From assembly GCF_003604215.1 (NCBI RefSeq), contig NZ_QXGS01000001.1:682001-746000 (forward strand): a stretch of DNA of 64,000 bases, in the 5' to 3' direction. This document shows positions 26,899-36,539 of this stretch, piece by piece. This stretch comes from Teichococcus vastitatis (GTDB lineage Bacteria > Pseudomonadota > Alphaproteobacteria > Acetobacterales > Acetobacteraceae). The position numbers were made by a program, and so were the translations under genes. The notes below the pieces were generated by a model. That model had not been told where the DNA came from. It was given only the letters and a program-made list of their open reading frames with translations, and made no database searches. The first letter of the stretch is position 1. Each line of letters begins with the position of its first letter.

Positions 26899-27438
26899 TT
26901 ATTTGGGCGCCAGCACCATGATCATCTGCCGGTTCTCAAGGCGCGGCATCTGCTCAACCTTGGCCAATTCGCCAAGCTCGTTCCGAACGCGTTCCAGAAC
27001 CCTGACGCCGAGATCCTGGTGCGCCATCTCGCGGCCACGGAAGCGCAGGGTGACCTTCACCTTGTCGCCTTCCTCCAGGAAGCCCTTCGCCGCCCGCATC
27101 TTCACGTCGTAATCGTGGTCATCAATGTTCGGACGAACCTTGATCTCCTTGATCTCGACGATCTTCTGCTTCTTGCGGGCCTCGTTGGCCTTCTTCTGCT
27201 GCTCATACTTGAACTTGCCGTAATCGGTGATCTTGCACACCGGCGGCACGGCATTGGGGCTGATTTCCAGCAGGTCCATGCCGACGTCATAGGCACGAAG
27301 CAGGGCTTCGCGCGCACTCATGACGCCGAGCATCTCACCATCCTGGTCGATCAGGCGAACCTGCGGGACGCGAATATCCTCATTGACCCGCGGTCCTTCG
27401 CGGGGCGGCAGCTGGTTCGGAATAGGGCCTCGGGCCAG
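26899..27438 (-). CDS. infC: translation initiation factor IF-3
   Basis: 179 residues, the factor that checks the start codon and initiator tRNA on the 30S subunit. The N-domain has [20 protein letters not shown] and the C-domain [19 protein letters not shown], with the Lys/Arg-rich linker between them. No ATG or GTG exists at the proper place. AGGAG (27445-27449) is followed after six bases by CTG at 27438, giving [12 protein letters not shown]. The TTG at 27444 touches the AGGAG with no spacing, so I prefer CTG. A non-standard start is the known basis of IF-3 autocontrol in enterobacteria. It follows thrS on the same strand by about 50 bases. Confidence 0.95.
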   Translation of the reverse strand: MARGPIPNQLPPREGPRVNEDIRVPQVRLIDQDGEMLGVMSAREALLRAYDVGMDLLEISPNAVPPVCKITDYGKFKYEQQKKANEARKKQKIVEIKEIKVRPNIDDHDYDVKMRAAKGFLEEGDKVKVTLRFRGREMAHQDLGVRVLERVRNELGELAKVEQMPRLENRQMIMVLAPK

Positions 27439-27491
27439 AGTCAACTCCTGTTGCTGTTGGAACGAAATCGAAGTGTCTTATGGTCCAGCGA

Positions 27492-29447
27492 TCAGGCCGC
27501 TGCAACCTTTAGAGGGGTCTTCAGATCGGGTGGCGCGGCCTCGGCTGCAAGGGTCCCCACCGCCTCGGCCAGCGTCACCGTCACCTGCTCGCGGCCGGGC
27601 AGGCGGCGCAGCACCACCTTGCCTTCCTCCGCCTCGCGTCGGCCGATCACCGCCAGCACCGGCACGCGGGCCTCGATATGGTCGACCACCTTGCGGTTGA
27701 TCTTTTCATTGCGCAGGTCCAGCTCGACCGACAATCCGGCCTTGCGGAAGGCCTCCGCCACCTCGCGAGCGAAGGGCGAGGCTTCGTCCACGATGGTGGC
27801 GACCGCAACCTGCACGGGCGCCAGCCAGAGCGGGAAGCGCCCGGCATGCTCCTCGATCAGGATGCCGAGGAAGCGCTCAAAGGAACCCAGGATGGCGCGG
27901 TGCAGCATCACGGGGCGGTGCCGGTTGCCGTCCTCGCCGACATACTGCGCATCCAGCCGCTCGGGCAGCACGAAATCGACCTGCAGCGTGCCGCATTGCC
28001 AGTCACGGCCGATGGCGTCGCGCAGCACGAATTCCAGCTTCGGGCCGTAGAAGGCGCCCTCCCCCGGGTTCAGCTCGTACTCGACGCCGGCGATGCGGCA
28101 GGCTTCCTTCAGCGCGCCCTCGGACCGGTCCCAGGTGGCGTCGTCGCCCGCCCGCTTCTCCGGTCGGTCGGAGAACTTCACCCGGAAGCTTTCGAACCCG
28201 AAATCGCGGTAGATACGGGACAGCAGCGCCACAAATTCCACCGTTTCCTGCGCGATCTGCGCCTCGGTGCAGAAGATGTGGGCATCGTCCTGGGTGAAGG
28301 CACGCACCCGCATGATGCCGTGCAGCGCGCCCGAGGGCTCGTAGCGGTGGCAGGCGCCGAACTCGGCCATGCGCATCGGCAGCTCGCGGTAGGAGCGCAG
28401 CCCGTGGTTGAAGATCAACACGTGGCACGGGCAGTTCATCGGCTTCAGGGCGAGGACGCGGTCCTTCTCGGACTCGTCGTCCACGGTCGCGAGGAACATG
28501 TTCTCGCGGTACTTGTCCCAGTGGCCGGAGGCTTCCCACAGCTTGCGGTCCAGCAGCTGCGGGGTCTTCACCTCCTGGTAGCCGGTCGCGTCCAGACGGC
28601 GGCGCATGTAGTCCTGCACCGTGGTGTAGAGGCGCCAGCCCTTGGGATGCCAGAAGATCGACCCCGCCGCTTCCTCCTGGAGGTGGAACAGTTCCATCTC
28701 CTTGCCGATCTTGCGGTGGTCGCGCTTCTCGGCCTCCTCCAGCTGGTGCAGGTGGGCATCCAGCTCCTTTCCGTCCCGCCAGGCGGTCGCGTAGATGCGG
28801 CTCAGCATGGCGTTGCGGTGGTCGCCCCGCCAATAGGCGCCGGCCACCTTCATCAGCTTGAAGGCCGAGCCGATGTCGCCGGTCGAGCGCATGTGCGGTC
28901 CGCGGCATAGGTCCAGCCACTCGCCCTGACGGTAGACCGAGATCACCTCGCTCTCCGGCAGGTCGCGGATCAGCTCGGCCTTGTAGCGCTCGCCCTTCTT
29001 CTCGAAAAAGGCGATCGCCTCGTCGCGCGGCCATTCTTCCCGCACGAAGGGAGCGTTGCGGCCGATGATCTCCCGCATCTTGGCCTCGATGGCCGGGAAA
29101 TCCTCGGGCGTGAAGGGCTCATTGCGGGCGAAGTCGTAGTAGAAGCCGTTCTCGATCGCCGGGCCGATGGTGACCTGGGTGCCGGGATAAAGCTCCTGCA
29201 CTGCCTCGGCCAACACATGGGCGGCGTCGTGGCGGATCATGCCCAGCGCCTCTGGATCCTTGCGGGTGATGAAGCGCACCGCGGCGTCGGAGGCGATCTC
29301 GTGCGACAGGTCGCGCAGCTGGCCATCCACCTCCATGGCGAGGGCCGCCTTGGCGAGGCCGGGGCCGATGCTGGCGGCCACGGTGGTGCCCGTCACAGCC
29401 CCGTCGAACTGGCGAACGGACTGGTCGGGCAGCGTGATCGCAGGCAT
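27492..29447 (-). CDS. thrS: threonine--tRNA ligase
   Basis: 651 residues with all domains: TGS (about 1-65), the editing domain with [11 protein letters not shown] and the late [15 protein letters not shown] region, the class II core with MNCPCH (zinc Cys), [26 protein letters not shown] (motif 2) and LAPVQV leading into the C-terminal anticodon-binding domain. Charges tRNA-Thr and edits Ser-tRNA. ATG at 29447. A long structured leader lies upstream and infC follows downstream, the same order as thrS-infC in enterobacteria, but rpmI and rplT are not next. Confidence 0.98.
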   Translation of the reverse strand: MPAITLPDQSVRQFDGAVTGTTVAASIGPGLAKAALAMEVDGQLRDLSHEIASDAAVRFITRKDPEALGMIRHDAAHVLAEAVQELYPGTQVTIGPAIENGFYYDFARNEPFTPEDFPAIEAKMREIIGRNAPFVREEWPRDEAIAFFEKKGERYKAELIRDLPESEVISVYRQGEWLDLCRGPHMRSTGDIGSAFKLMKVAGAYWRGDHRNAMLSRIYATAWRDGKELDAHLHQLEEAEKRDHRKIGKEMELFHLQEEAAGSIFWHPKGWRLYTTVQDYMRRRLDATGYQEVKTPQLLDRKLWEASGHWDKYRENMFLATVDDESEKDRVLALKPMNCPCHVLIFNHGLRSYRELPMRMAEFGACHRYEPSGALHGIMRVRAFTQDDAHIFCTEAQIAQETVEFVALLSRIYRDFGFESFRVKFSDRPEKRAGDDATWDRSEGALKEACRIAGVEYELNPGEGAFYGPKLEFVLRDAIGRDWQCGTLQVDFVLPERLDAQYVGEDGNRHRPVMLHRAILGSFERFLGILIEEHAGRFPLWLAPVQVAVATIVDEASPFAREVAEAFRKAGLSVELDLRNEKINRKVVDHIEARVPVLAVIGRREAEEGKVVLRRLPGREQVTVTLAEAVGTLAAEAAPPDLKTPLKVAAA

Positions 29448-29764
29448 CGGAAGGGTATTTCCCTGGGTTGATTTTCGGGCGGCGGACCATGCGGCCCGGC
29501 CATCCCGGCGTCAACGAGAAAAGGGCTTCTGAAAACGTGACGGAGAAATGCGGCAGCGCCCGGCCACAGCTATCCATCGCCGCCGCTGGCGCCTTCGCAA
29601 CGGCGTTCCCGTCCTCGCATCGGGGCCCGGTCGATGCCGCATCCGGTGGCTTGAGGCCGTGGCAGCGACGCGCCGTATCGGAGGAGCCCGCCCGGGTGCC
29701 ACCTGGCCGCACTCCCGGGCGCGGGCACCAGTCCCGGGAGGGTGCGCGGCACCCCGATCCCGGA
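29448..29764 (-). promoter_or_regulatory. 317-base leader region upstream of thrS with nested hairpins
   Basis: No gene is evident. Near the GNAT stop lies a perfect 8-bp stem (29712-29719 with 29733-29740, 13-base loop) enclosed by a 7-bp stem (29694-29700 with 29748-29754). Further GGTGC and GCACC repeats could pair differently. Read leftward it could end the GNAT transcript or form an attenuator for thrS. No U-tract and no Thr-rich leader peptide were found. Confidence 0.4.
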
Positions 29765-30298
29765 TCACCCGGCTGGCGGGTGGCCGCCGGAGGCCGCCAG
29801 GATCTTCTGCATGAACAGCAGGTCGAGCCAGCGGCCGAATTTGCGCCCCACCTGGCGCAGCTGGCCAGCTTCCTCGAAGCCGGCCTTCCGGTGCAGCGCC
29901 GCCGAGGCGACGTTGCTGGCCTCGATCCCGGCCAGCATCACATGCATGCCGGCCGCCACGGCCCGGTCCTGCAGGGCCTCCAGCAGCCCCTGGCCCAGGC
30001 CACGCCCGCGCAGCGCCTGATCCACATAGATGGAATGCTCCACCGTCAGCGCATAGCCGGCGAAGGGACGGAAATCCCCGTAGGAAGCGAAGCCCTGGGC
30101 ACTGCCTTCCAGCTCGGCCACCAGCACCGGCAATCCGCGGCCCCGCCGCTCCCGCAGCCATGCCTGGCGGGCCTCGAGCGTGGTTTCCTCCAGGTGCCAG
30201 ACGGCGGTGCTGGTCCGGATCGCCTCGTTGAAGATCGTCAGGATGCGGGGCAGGTCGCTCTCCACCGCGTCGCGGATCAGGAATCGGGCAGGGGCCAC
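29765..30298 (-). CDS. GNAT family N-acetyltransferase (phosphinothricin acetyltransferase-like)
   Basis: 177 residues. The N-terminal FLIRDAVESDLPRILTIFNE and the acetyl-CoA loop ALRGRGLGQGLLEALQDRA (Q/RxxGxG/A) define a GNAT enzyme of the PAT/MddA group, which acetylates phosphinothricin, methionine sulfone or similar amines. The GTG at 30298 is preceded by GGAG with six-base spacing. Diverges from the M20 gene 106 bases away. Exact substrate uncertain. Confidence 0.92.
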   Translation of the reverse strand: MAPARFLIRDAVESDLPRILTIFNEAIRTSTAVWHLEETTLEARQAWLRERRGRGLPVLVAELEGSAQGFASYGDFRPFAGYALTVEHSIYVDQALRGRGLGQGLLEALQDRAVAAGMHVMLAGIEASNVASAALHRKAGFEEAGQLRQVGRKFGRWLDLLFMQKILAASGGHPPAG

Positions 30299-30404
30299 AG
30301 CAATCTCCAGGCAATCAGTCCGGCAGTTATCCCGCGTTCTGGGATGGATGGCCAGCCACCCCCGTTGACCGCTCCGGCGCGGCGGCTCAGTTTCGCCGCC
30401 TTTC

Positions 30405-31661
30405 GTGGCAGAACAGGGATTGGGCAGCGTGCGCCAGGACATCCTCGACGACATCCGGCAGGACGAGGCGGAACTGACCGCCATCCGGCGGGACATCCAC
30501 CGCCATCCGGAAACCCGCTTCGAGGAGGTTCGCACCGCCGCCCTGGTGGCGGAGAAGCTGCGGGAATGGGGCCTGGAGGTGGAAACCGGCATCGGCCGCA
30601 CCGGCGTGGTCGGCACCCTCAAGGGGCGCCACCCGCTCGGCCACAACCAGGCGCAGCGCGCCATCGGGCTGCGCGCCGACATGGACGCGCTGTTCATCCA
30701 GGAGGAAACCGGCCTGCCGCACGCCTCCGCCGTGCCGGGCAAGATGCACGCCTGCGGCCATGACGGGCACACCACCATGCTGCTGGGCGCCGCCCGGTAT
30801 CTGGCGCGCAACCCGGATTTCGCCGGCACCGTGCACTTCATCTTCCAGCCGGCCGAGGAAGCCGGTACCGGCGCCGCCGCCATGATCCAGGACGGGCTGT
30901 TCGAACGCTTCCCGATGGACAGCGTCTGGGGCATGCACAACACGCCGGGCCTGCCGGCAGGCGCCTTCGCCACCCGCCCCGGCCCGATCCTGGCCGGCGC
31001 GGATTTCTGGGGTGTCACCTTCCACGGCACCGGCGGCCATGGCGGCGCGGCGCCGCATCTGGCGACGGATGCCACCGTGGTGCTGGGCCAGTTCCTGATG
31101 GCCGTGCACACCATCATCCCGCGCAACCTGAAGCCCACCGAGCCGGCGGCGCTGTCCGTGGGCTATGTGCACGGCGGCACCCAAGGCTCGCCCAATGTGA
31201 TGCCGGCCAAGGTCGAGGTGCGCGGCACCGCGCGCTACTTCCGCCCGGAGGCGCAGGCGATGATCCGGCGCCGGCTGCGGGAACTGGCCGAAACGCTGGC
31301 CGCTGCGTCCGGCTGTTCCGCCGAGTTCACCTATGAGGCGCTCTGCCCACCCACCGTGAACGCGCCGGAAAAGGTCGCTGCCGCCAACGCTGCGGCCGCC
31401 GCCGTGGCCGGCGCCGCTGAGGTCGGCGAGTTCCCGATGAGCACAGGCGGCGAGGATTTCGCCTTCATGCTGCAACAGAAGCCCGGCGTGTTCATGCGCA
31501 TCGGCAACGGCGTGAACCCGGACGGCTCGTTCCACAACGTCCACACCCCGCTCTACGATTTCAACGACGAGATCCTGGTGCCCGGCGCCGCCTACTGGGC
31601 CAGCCTGGTGCAGCAGGAACTCGGCCTCGGCGAGGCGGCACGGGTGGAGGACGCGGCATGA
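30405..31661 (+). CDS. M20 family amidohydrolase (hippurate/IAA-amino acid hydrolase type)
   Basis: 418 residues. Zinc and catalytic residues are visible: HACGHDGHTTMLLG (CxH), PAEEAGTGA, the His in GMHNTPGLPAG and FHNVHTPLYDFND near the end. Dimerisation domain in the middle (FHGTGGHGGAAPHLATDA). The GTG at 30405 is the earliest sensible start; a GTG at 30429 is possible. No signal peptide, so cytoplasmic cleavage of N-acyl amino acids is likely. Its stop overlaps the start of the next binding-protein gene (ATGA), so uptake and hydrolysis of the same compound are probably linked. Confidence 0.93.
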   Translation: MAEQGLGSVRQDILDDIRQDEAELTAIRRDIHRHPETRFEEVRTAALVAEKLREWGLEVETGIGRTGVVGTLKGRHPLGHNQAQRAIGLRADMDALFIQEETGLPHASAVPGKMHACGHDGHTTMLLGAARYLARNPDFAGTVHFIFQPAEEAGTGAAAMIQDGLFERFPMDSVWGMHNTPGLPAGAFATRPGPILAGADFWGVTFHGTGGHGGAAPHLATDATVVLGQFLMAVHTIIPRNLKPTEPAALSVGYVHGGTQGSPNVMPAKVEVRGTARYFRPEAQAMIRRRLRELAETLAAASGCSAEFTYEALCPPTVNAPEKVAAANAAAAAVAGAAEVGEFPMSTGGEDFAFMLQQKPGVFMRIGNGVNPDGSFHNVHTPLYDFNDEILVPGAAYWASLVQQELGLGEAARVEDAA

Positions 31662-33241
31662 GCCTGACCCGACGCGGCTTCGGCGGGGCGCTGCTCGGCG
31701 CCGCCGCCCTTCCGGCCCTGCCCGTCCGTGCCCAGGGCGCCGGCGATGCCCTGTCCATCGCGGTCAGCGCACCGCCGGCCAGCATCGACCCGCATTATTA
31801 CACCCTGACGCCCAGCATCCAGGTCTCCACGCACCTGTTCGACACGCTGGTGCAGCGCGACGAGAACGCCCGGCTGCGCCCTGGCCTGGCCGAGGGCTGG
31901 CGGCTGGTGAACGACACCACCTGGGAGTTCACGCTGCGCCAGGGGGTGACGTTCCACAACGGTGAAACGCTGGTGGCGGAGGACGTGACCTACAGCCTGC
32001 GGCGCGTGCCGACGGTGCAGAGCCCATCTTCTTTCTCCGTCTACACCCGGGCCATCACCGGCATCGAGGTGCTGGACGAGCGCCGCATCCGCCTCACCAC
32101 CGCCAGCGCCTATCCGCAGCTGGCCAATGACCTGGCCTCGGTCTTCATCCTGCCGCGCAGCCTGGGGGAGGTCGCCTCGGCCGAGTTCAACAACGGCCGC
32201 GCCGCCATCGGCACCGGGCCGTTCCGCTTCGTCTCCTACAGCCCGAACGACCGCGTGCGGATGGAGCGCAACGAGGATTACTGGGGCGACAAGCCCGAAT
32301 GGCGGACGCTCGACTACCGCATCATCACCCAGTCGGGCTCGCGCGTGGCGGCGCTGCTGTCGGGCGATGTCGGCATGATCGACAACCTGCCCACCGCCGA
32401 CCTCGCCCGGCTGCGCCAGGAGGACCGCCTCACCATCGTCGAGGGCACCAGCCTGCGGCTGATCTTTCTCGGCCTCGACGTGTTCCGCGACGGCGACAGC
32501 CCCGACATCACCGGCCCCAACGGCGAAAAGCTGGGCCGCAACCCGTTGCAGGATCACCGGGTGCGCGAAGCGCTGTCGCTGGCCATCAACCGCCAGGCCA
32601 TCGTCAGCCGGGTGATGGAAGGCGCCGCGGTGCCGGCCGGGCAGTTCATGCCGGAAGGCGCCTTCGGCTACAACCCGGCCATACCCGTGCCCGGCTTCGA
32701 TCCCAACCGCGCCAAGGCGCTGCTGACCGAAGCCGGCTATCCCGGCGGCTTCTCCATCGTGCTGCGCGGGCCGAACGACCGCTACGTCAACGACGCGCAG
32801 ATCCTGCAGGTGGTGGCGCAGCTCTGGGCCAGGATCGGGGTGAAGACCCAGGTCGACGCGCAGCCGCTGGCCACCGTGATCGGCCGGCTGAACCGCTTCG
32901 AGGTCTCGGCCTATCTGCTGGGCTGGAGCAACAGCACGGGCGAGCCGTCCACCTCGCTGCGCGCCGTGCTCGGCAGCCGCGGCACGCCGGGGCTCGGCCT
33001 GTCGAATTACGGGCGCTATTCCAACCCGGAGATGGACGCGCTGACCGCCGACGGGCTGAAAACGTTGGACGAGGCGGCGCGCGAGAAGAAGCTGCAGGAC
33101 GCCATGGCGATGGCCATGCGCGACATCGCGGTGATCCCGCTGCACACCCAGAAGAGCGTCTGGGGCCTGCGGCGCGGCCTCACCACCACATCCCGTGTGG
33201 ACGAGCAGACCCTGGCAATGGGCGTGCGCCGCCAGGGTTGA
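31658..33241 (+). CDS. ABC transporter substrate-binding protein, family 5 (peptide/opine type)
   Basis: 527-residue periplasmic binding protein. The start LTRRGFGGALLGAAALPALPVRA is a twin-arginine type signal peptide, cleaved after about residue 25. The mature part follows SBP_bac_5: SIDPHYYTLTPSIQVSTHLFDTL, GVTFHNGETLVAEDV and YWGDKPEW. Coupled to the M20 hydrolase by an ATGA overlap. No permease genes are next to it, so it relies on membrane components encoded elsewhere or is an isolated transporter part. Confidence 0.93.
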   Translation: MSLTRRGFGGALLGAAALPALPVRAQGAGDALSIAVSAPPASIDPHYYTLTPSIQVSTHLFDTLVQRDENARLRPGLAEGWRLVNDTTWEFTLRQGVTFHNGETLVAEDVTYSLRRVPTVQSPSSFSVYTRAITGIEVLDERRIRLTTASAYPQLANDLASVFILPRSLGEVASAEFNNGRAAIGTGPFRFVSYSPNDRVRMERNEDYWGDKPEWRTLDYRIITQSGSRVAALLSGDVGMIDNLPTADLARLRQEDRLTIVEGTSLRLIFLGLDVFRDGDSPDITGPNGEKLGRNPLQDHRVREALSLAINRQAIVSRVMEGAAVPAGQFMPEGAFGYNPAIPVPGFDPNRAKALLTEAGYPGGFSIVLRGPNDRYVNDAQILQVVAQLWARIGVKTQVDAQPLATVIGRLNRFEVSAYLLGWSNSTGEPSTSLRAVLGSRGTPGLGLSNYGRYSNPEMDALTADGLKTLDEAAREKKLQDAMAMAMRDIAVIPLHTQKSVWGLRRGLTTTSRVDEQTLAMGVRRQG

Positions 33242-33346
33242 AGTCCGGCGCCGCCGCACCGGCTTGCGCGGGCGGCGGCGGATGGGACATGAAGGGCGTC
33301 GACACGAGAACCGGGCGAACGGCCCGGCCCACAGGAGACGCCCATC

Positions 33347-34348
33347 ATGGCCCTACGCCGCCGCACCCTGCTGTCCGCCGCCGCCCTGCTGCCCTTCGCC
33401 CCGCACGTGGTGCGCGCCGCAGAGGCGGCAGCCTGGCCGACCCGTCCGGTCAGGTTCATCGTGCCCTTCGCCCCGGCCGGCACCACCGACATCGCGGCGC
33501 GCATCCTGGCGGCGCGGCTGCAGCAGCGCCTCGGCCAGCCCTTTCCGATCGAGAACCGCGCCGGCGCCGGCGGCAACATCGGCTCGGATGCCGTCGCCAA
33601 GGCGGATCCGGATGGCTACACCATCCTGATGCAGACGGTGTCCTCAGGCGCCATCAACTACGCGCTCTATGCCAGCGAGATCCCCTACAAGCCGTCCGAC
33701 CTCGCCAATGTCGGCCTGCTGATCCGGGTGCCCAACGTGATCTTCGTCAATCCGTCCCTGCCGGTGAAGACCTTGCAGGAACTGGTGGCGCTGGCGAAGT
33801 CGAAGCCAGGCCAGCTCAACCACGGCTCCTCCGGCGCCGGCACCTCGCTGCACATGGCGGGCGAGCTTTTGAAGCTGGAGGCCGGCATCCAGATGACCCA
33901 CATCCCCTACCGCGGCGCCGGGCCGATGCTGGCCGAGGTCATGGCCGGACGGGTCGAAGTCGGCGTCGACAACCTGCCCTCGGCGATCGGCCACATCCGC
34001 GATGGGCGGCTGCGTGCTCTCGCCGTCACCACCACCACGCGCAGCACCGCCCTCCCCGATGTGCCGACCACCGCCGAAGCCGGGTGGCCAGGCGTGGAGG
34101 CGACCGGCTGGTTCGGCGTGCAGGCTCCGGCCAAGACGCCGAAGCCCATCATCGACAAGCTCGGCGCCGAGATCGACGCCATCGTGAAGGAGCCTGAGAC
34201 CTGGGCCAAGCTGGCCGATCTGGGCGGCATGAAGCCGGACCTGACGCCCGACGGCGGCACCAGCCCGGAAGCCTATGAGAAGTTCGTCGCCGCCGAGGTC
34301 ACCAAATGGGCCGAAGTGGTGCGCCGCTCCGGCGCCAAGGTCGAGTAG
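33347..34348 (+). CDS. TctC/Bug family tripartite tricarboxylate transporter binding protein
   Basis: 333 residues with a Tat-like signal (RRRTLLSAAALLPFAPHVVRA) and a Bug-type receptor domain: WPTRPVRFIVPFAPAGTTDIAARI, ENRAGAGGNIGSDAVAKADPDGYT and IPYRGAGPMLAEVMAGRV. These proteins bind carboxylates or amides for TctAB-type uptake. AGGAGA precedes the ATG. The membrane partners are not in the window, as is common for Bug proteins. A strong hairpin follows. Confidence 0.95.
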   Translation: MALRRRTLLSAAALLPFAPHVVRAAEAAAWPTRPVRFIVPFAPAGTTDIAARILAARLQQRLGQPFPIENRAGAGGNIGSDAVAKADPDGYTILMQTVSSGAINYALYASEIPYKPSDLANVGLLIRVPNVIFVNPSLPVKTLQELVALAKSKPGQLNHGSSGAGTSLHMAGELLKLEAGIQMTHIPYRGAGPMLAEVMAGRVEVGVDNLPSAIGHIRDGRLRALAVTTTTRSTALPDVPTTAEAGWPGVEATGWFGVQAPAKTPKPIIDKLGAEIDAIVKEPETWAKLADLGGMKPDLTPDGGTSPEAYEKFVAAEVTKWAEVVRRSGAKVE

Positions 34349-34363
34349 CCGGAAACAGCCCGG

Positions 34364-34389
34364 GACGGGCCGGCGTCAGCCGGCCCGTC
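34364..34389. terminator. strong hairpin between convergent genes
   Basis: Perfect 11-bp GC stem (34364-34374 with 34379-34389, loop GTCA) whose loop holds the amidase stop codon. No U-tract. It serves both the TctC gene and the amidase operon, probably as a bidirectional terminator. Confidence 0.65.
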
Positions 34390-35731
34390 CGCCGCCATCC
34401 CGGAGGCAGTCGCCGATCCAGGCGGCCCGCGAGACCAGCGCCGCATCCTGGTCGCGGAAGCCCAGCAGCTGCAGCCCGAGCGGCATTCCCTCGCAGCGCA
34501 GCACCGGCAGGCTGACCACCGGCGCGCCGAGCACCGAGCCCGGCGCCACGAACACCGGGTCCCCGGTGGAGCCGAGGCCGACCGGCGCGGCGCCCGCCGC
34601 GGTGACGCCGACCAGCGCGTCGCACAGCCCGGCCAGCCGCGCCAAGGCGGCGCGGGCGGCGCGGCGTCGCTCCAGCAGCGCGACGTAGTCCGCCCGCGTC
34701 ATGCCGCGCGCCGCCGCCAGCCGCTCGCGGGCGGACGGGCTCAGCGCCGCCGCATCGCGCTCGGCGAAGGCACCCAGCGGCCACAGCCATTCCCAGGCAT
34801 TGATGCCCATGGCGATGGCGCGGGATTCCGCGGTGGCGGCTTCCAGCACGGCGAGCTCCGGGCATTCCTCCGGCAGCAGGATGCGCACACCCCCGCCGCG
34901 CAGGGTCTCGAGCGCCCCGTCCAGCGCCGCGCGCGCCTCCGGATGCAGCCCCGGCCAGCCGGCGGTGCGCAGCAGCGCCAGGGTGGCGGGGCGCCGGGCC
35001 TCTGGCAGCAGCAACGGGCCGCCAAGGCCGGGATAGCCCGGATCGCCGCCGACCCGCTCGGTGATGGCGCGCGCCATGCACCAGGCGTCGGACAGGCTGG
35101 CCGCCATCGGTCCCGAGCAGCTGTGGCTCAGCAGATCCAGGCTGCCGCCCCGGTTGATGCCCCCCACCGAGGGCTTGAAGCCGTAGACCCCTGTGTAACC
35201 GGCCGGGCGGATGATCGAGCCCACCACCTGCGTGCCCATCGCCCCCGCCAGCATGCCCGCCGCCACGGCCGCGCCGGAGCCGCTAGAGCTGCCGCCCGGG
35301 GTGCGCGACAGATCCCATGGGTTGCGGGTGCCGCGCGGCTCGGTGGAGGCGAATTCGGTGGTCACGGTCTTGCCCAGGATCACCGCCCCGGCGTCGCGCA
35401 GCGCCCAGGCGCTGGCGGCGCTGAAGCGCGGCTGATGGCCCTCGAACAGCGGCGAGCCCATCTGCGTCGGCATGTTGTCGGTGTCGATGATGTCCTTGAT
35501 TCCCACCGTCATGCCGTCGATGGCCGAGAGTGTCCTGCCGTTCTTCCAGCGCGCGGTGGCGGCATCGGCGGCGCGGCGCGCGCCCTCCACGTCGGTGGCG
35601 GTGAAGGCGCCGACCTGCGGCTCCCATTGCTCCATCGCCTCCAGGCAGGCTTCCAGCAGGGCGCGCGGCGTATGGCGGCCGTCCGCCAGGGCGGCGGCAT
35701 GGTCGGTGTAGGGGCGAAGCTGCGGCAACAT
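34376..35731 (-). CDS. amidase (amidase signature family)
   Basis: 451 residues. The Ser-cisSer-Lys triad is complete: Lys in MTVGIKDIIDT, the cis-Ser in GGSSSGSGAAVAAG and the nucleophile Ser in TQVVGSIIRPAGYTGVYG. AAGGAG upstream fixes the ATG at 35731, not the frame extension to 35767. Last gene of the leftward TauD-like, racemase-like, amidase run, 68 bases after the racemase-like gene. Would hydrolyse an amide to acid and ammonia; the substrate is unknown. Confidence 0.94.
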   Translation of the reverse strand: MLPQLRPYTDHAAALADGRHTPRALLEACLEAMEQWEPQVGAFTATDVEGARRAADAATARWKNGRTLSAIDGMTVGIKDIIDTDNMPTQMGSPLFEGHQPRFSAASAWALRDAGAVILGKTVTTEFASTEPRGTRNPWDLSRTPGGSSSGSGAAVAAGMLAGAMGTQVVGSIIRPAGYTGVYGFKPSVGGINRGGSLDLLSHSCSGPMAASLSDAWCMARAITERVGGDPGYPGLGGPLLLPEARRPATLALLRTAGWPGLHPEARAALDGALETLRGGGVRILLPEECPELAVLEAATAESRAIAMGINAWEWLWPLGAFAERDAAALSPSARERLAAARGMTRADYVALLERRRAARAALARLAGLCDALVGVTAAGAAPVGLGSTGDPVFVAPGSVLGAPVVSLPVLRCEGMPLGLQLLGFRDQDAALVSRAAWIGDCLRDGGGRAG

Positions 35732-35799
35732 GCGGCTCTCCTTGCAAGGGTCGTGGCAGCGCAGCAAACGCCGCGCTGCCGGTACTCTGCCGCTCGGGC

Positions 35800-36531
35800 T
35801 CAGCCGCCCAGCAGCCTGGCCAGGGCCGGAGACAGGCCGGAGCTCGCCCGCCCGCGCGGTGCTGCCAGGCTGCCGGCGGAAGGCCGCGGCAGATTCAGGC
35901 CGGCCAGCGCCTCAGCCAGCTTCACCGCGCAGGCCATGCCATCCAGCAGCGGCACCGGCGCGGGCAGCCGGGATGCCATGCCGGCCAGGGCGGCCCCACC
36001 CAGCACCACCGCCTCCGCGCCGCCATCCACCAGGCGTTGCACGGCGACGCCGACCAGCGCCTCCACCCTCCCGGGATCGGCCACCGCCTCCTGCGGCGTG
36101 GCGGCGACGCCCTCCAGGCCGGACAGGCGCACGGCGAAGCCGTGCCGCCCGATCAGCTCGCGATAGGTCTCGACCCCACCCAGCGTCACCAGCCCGAAGC
36201 GGCCCCCCACCGTACAGGCCACCAGGCAGGCCGCCTCGGTCATGCCCAGCACCGGGCACGGCATCAGCTGGCGCGCCGCTTCCAGCGCCGTGTCGTGGCT
36301 GACCGCCAGCACCACGGCCTCCACCCGCCCCGCATGCTCGGCCAGCAGCTCCAGCAGCGCGTGGCCGGCGATGACGTTCTCCACGCGCGTGCTGATCACC
36401 GCCGGGCCGAAGCGCGGCGTGGCGGGGATGATCTCGGTGCCGGGCGCCGCGGCGGCGCGGGCGGCGGCGGCGCAGAGGGCCGTGATGGCCTCGGTGGTGT
36501 TGGCGTTGGCCACCAGGATGCGCAGCGGCAT
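35800..36531 (-). CDS. Asp/Glu/hydantoin racemase superfamily protein without catalytic Cys pair
   Basis: 243 residues, aligned along its length with hydantoin racemases: ILVANANTTEAIT at the start, ISTRVENVIAGHALL, PVLGMTEAA, and DGMACAVKLAEAL near the end. The two catalytic Cys positions differ: the usual CFGDP region reads AVSHDT (Ser at 78) and the usual GCAGM region reads GGAALAGM (Gly at 179). It is therefore probably not a standard two-base racemase. It might be a binding or decarboxylase-like protein. It lies between the TauD-like gene (8 bases upstream) and the amidase. Confidence 0.85.
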   Translation of the reverse strand: MPLRILVANANTTEAITALCAAAARAAAAPGTEIIPATPRFGPAVISTRVENVIAGHALLELLAEHAGRVEAVVLAVSHDTALEAARQLMPCPVLGMTEAACLVACTVGGRFGLVTLGGVETYRELIGRHGFAVRLSGLEGVAATPQEAVADPGRVEALVGVAVQRLVDGGAEAVVLGGAALAGMASRLPAPVPLLDGMACAVKLAEALAGLNLPRPSAGSLAAPRGRASSGLSPALARLLGG

Positions 36532-36539
36532 GACGCGTC

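Noticed and set aside
29687-29704. T-box riboswitch upstream of thrS
   Set aside because: Only a loose core match, no specifier stem, no terminator with U-tract, and the element is not known from alphaproteobacteria. Kept only as a structured leader.
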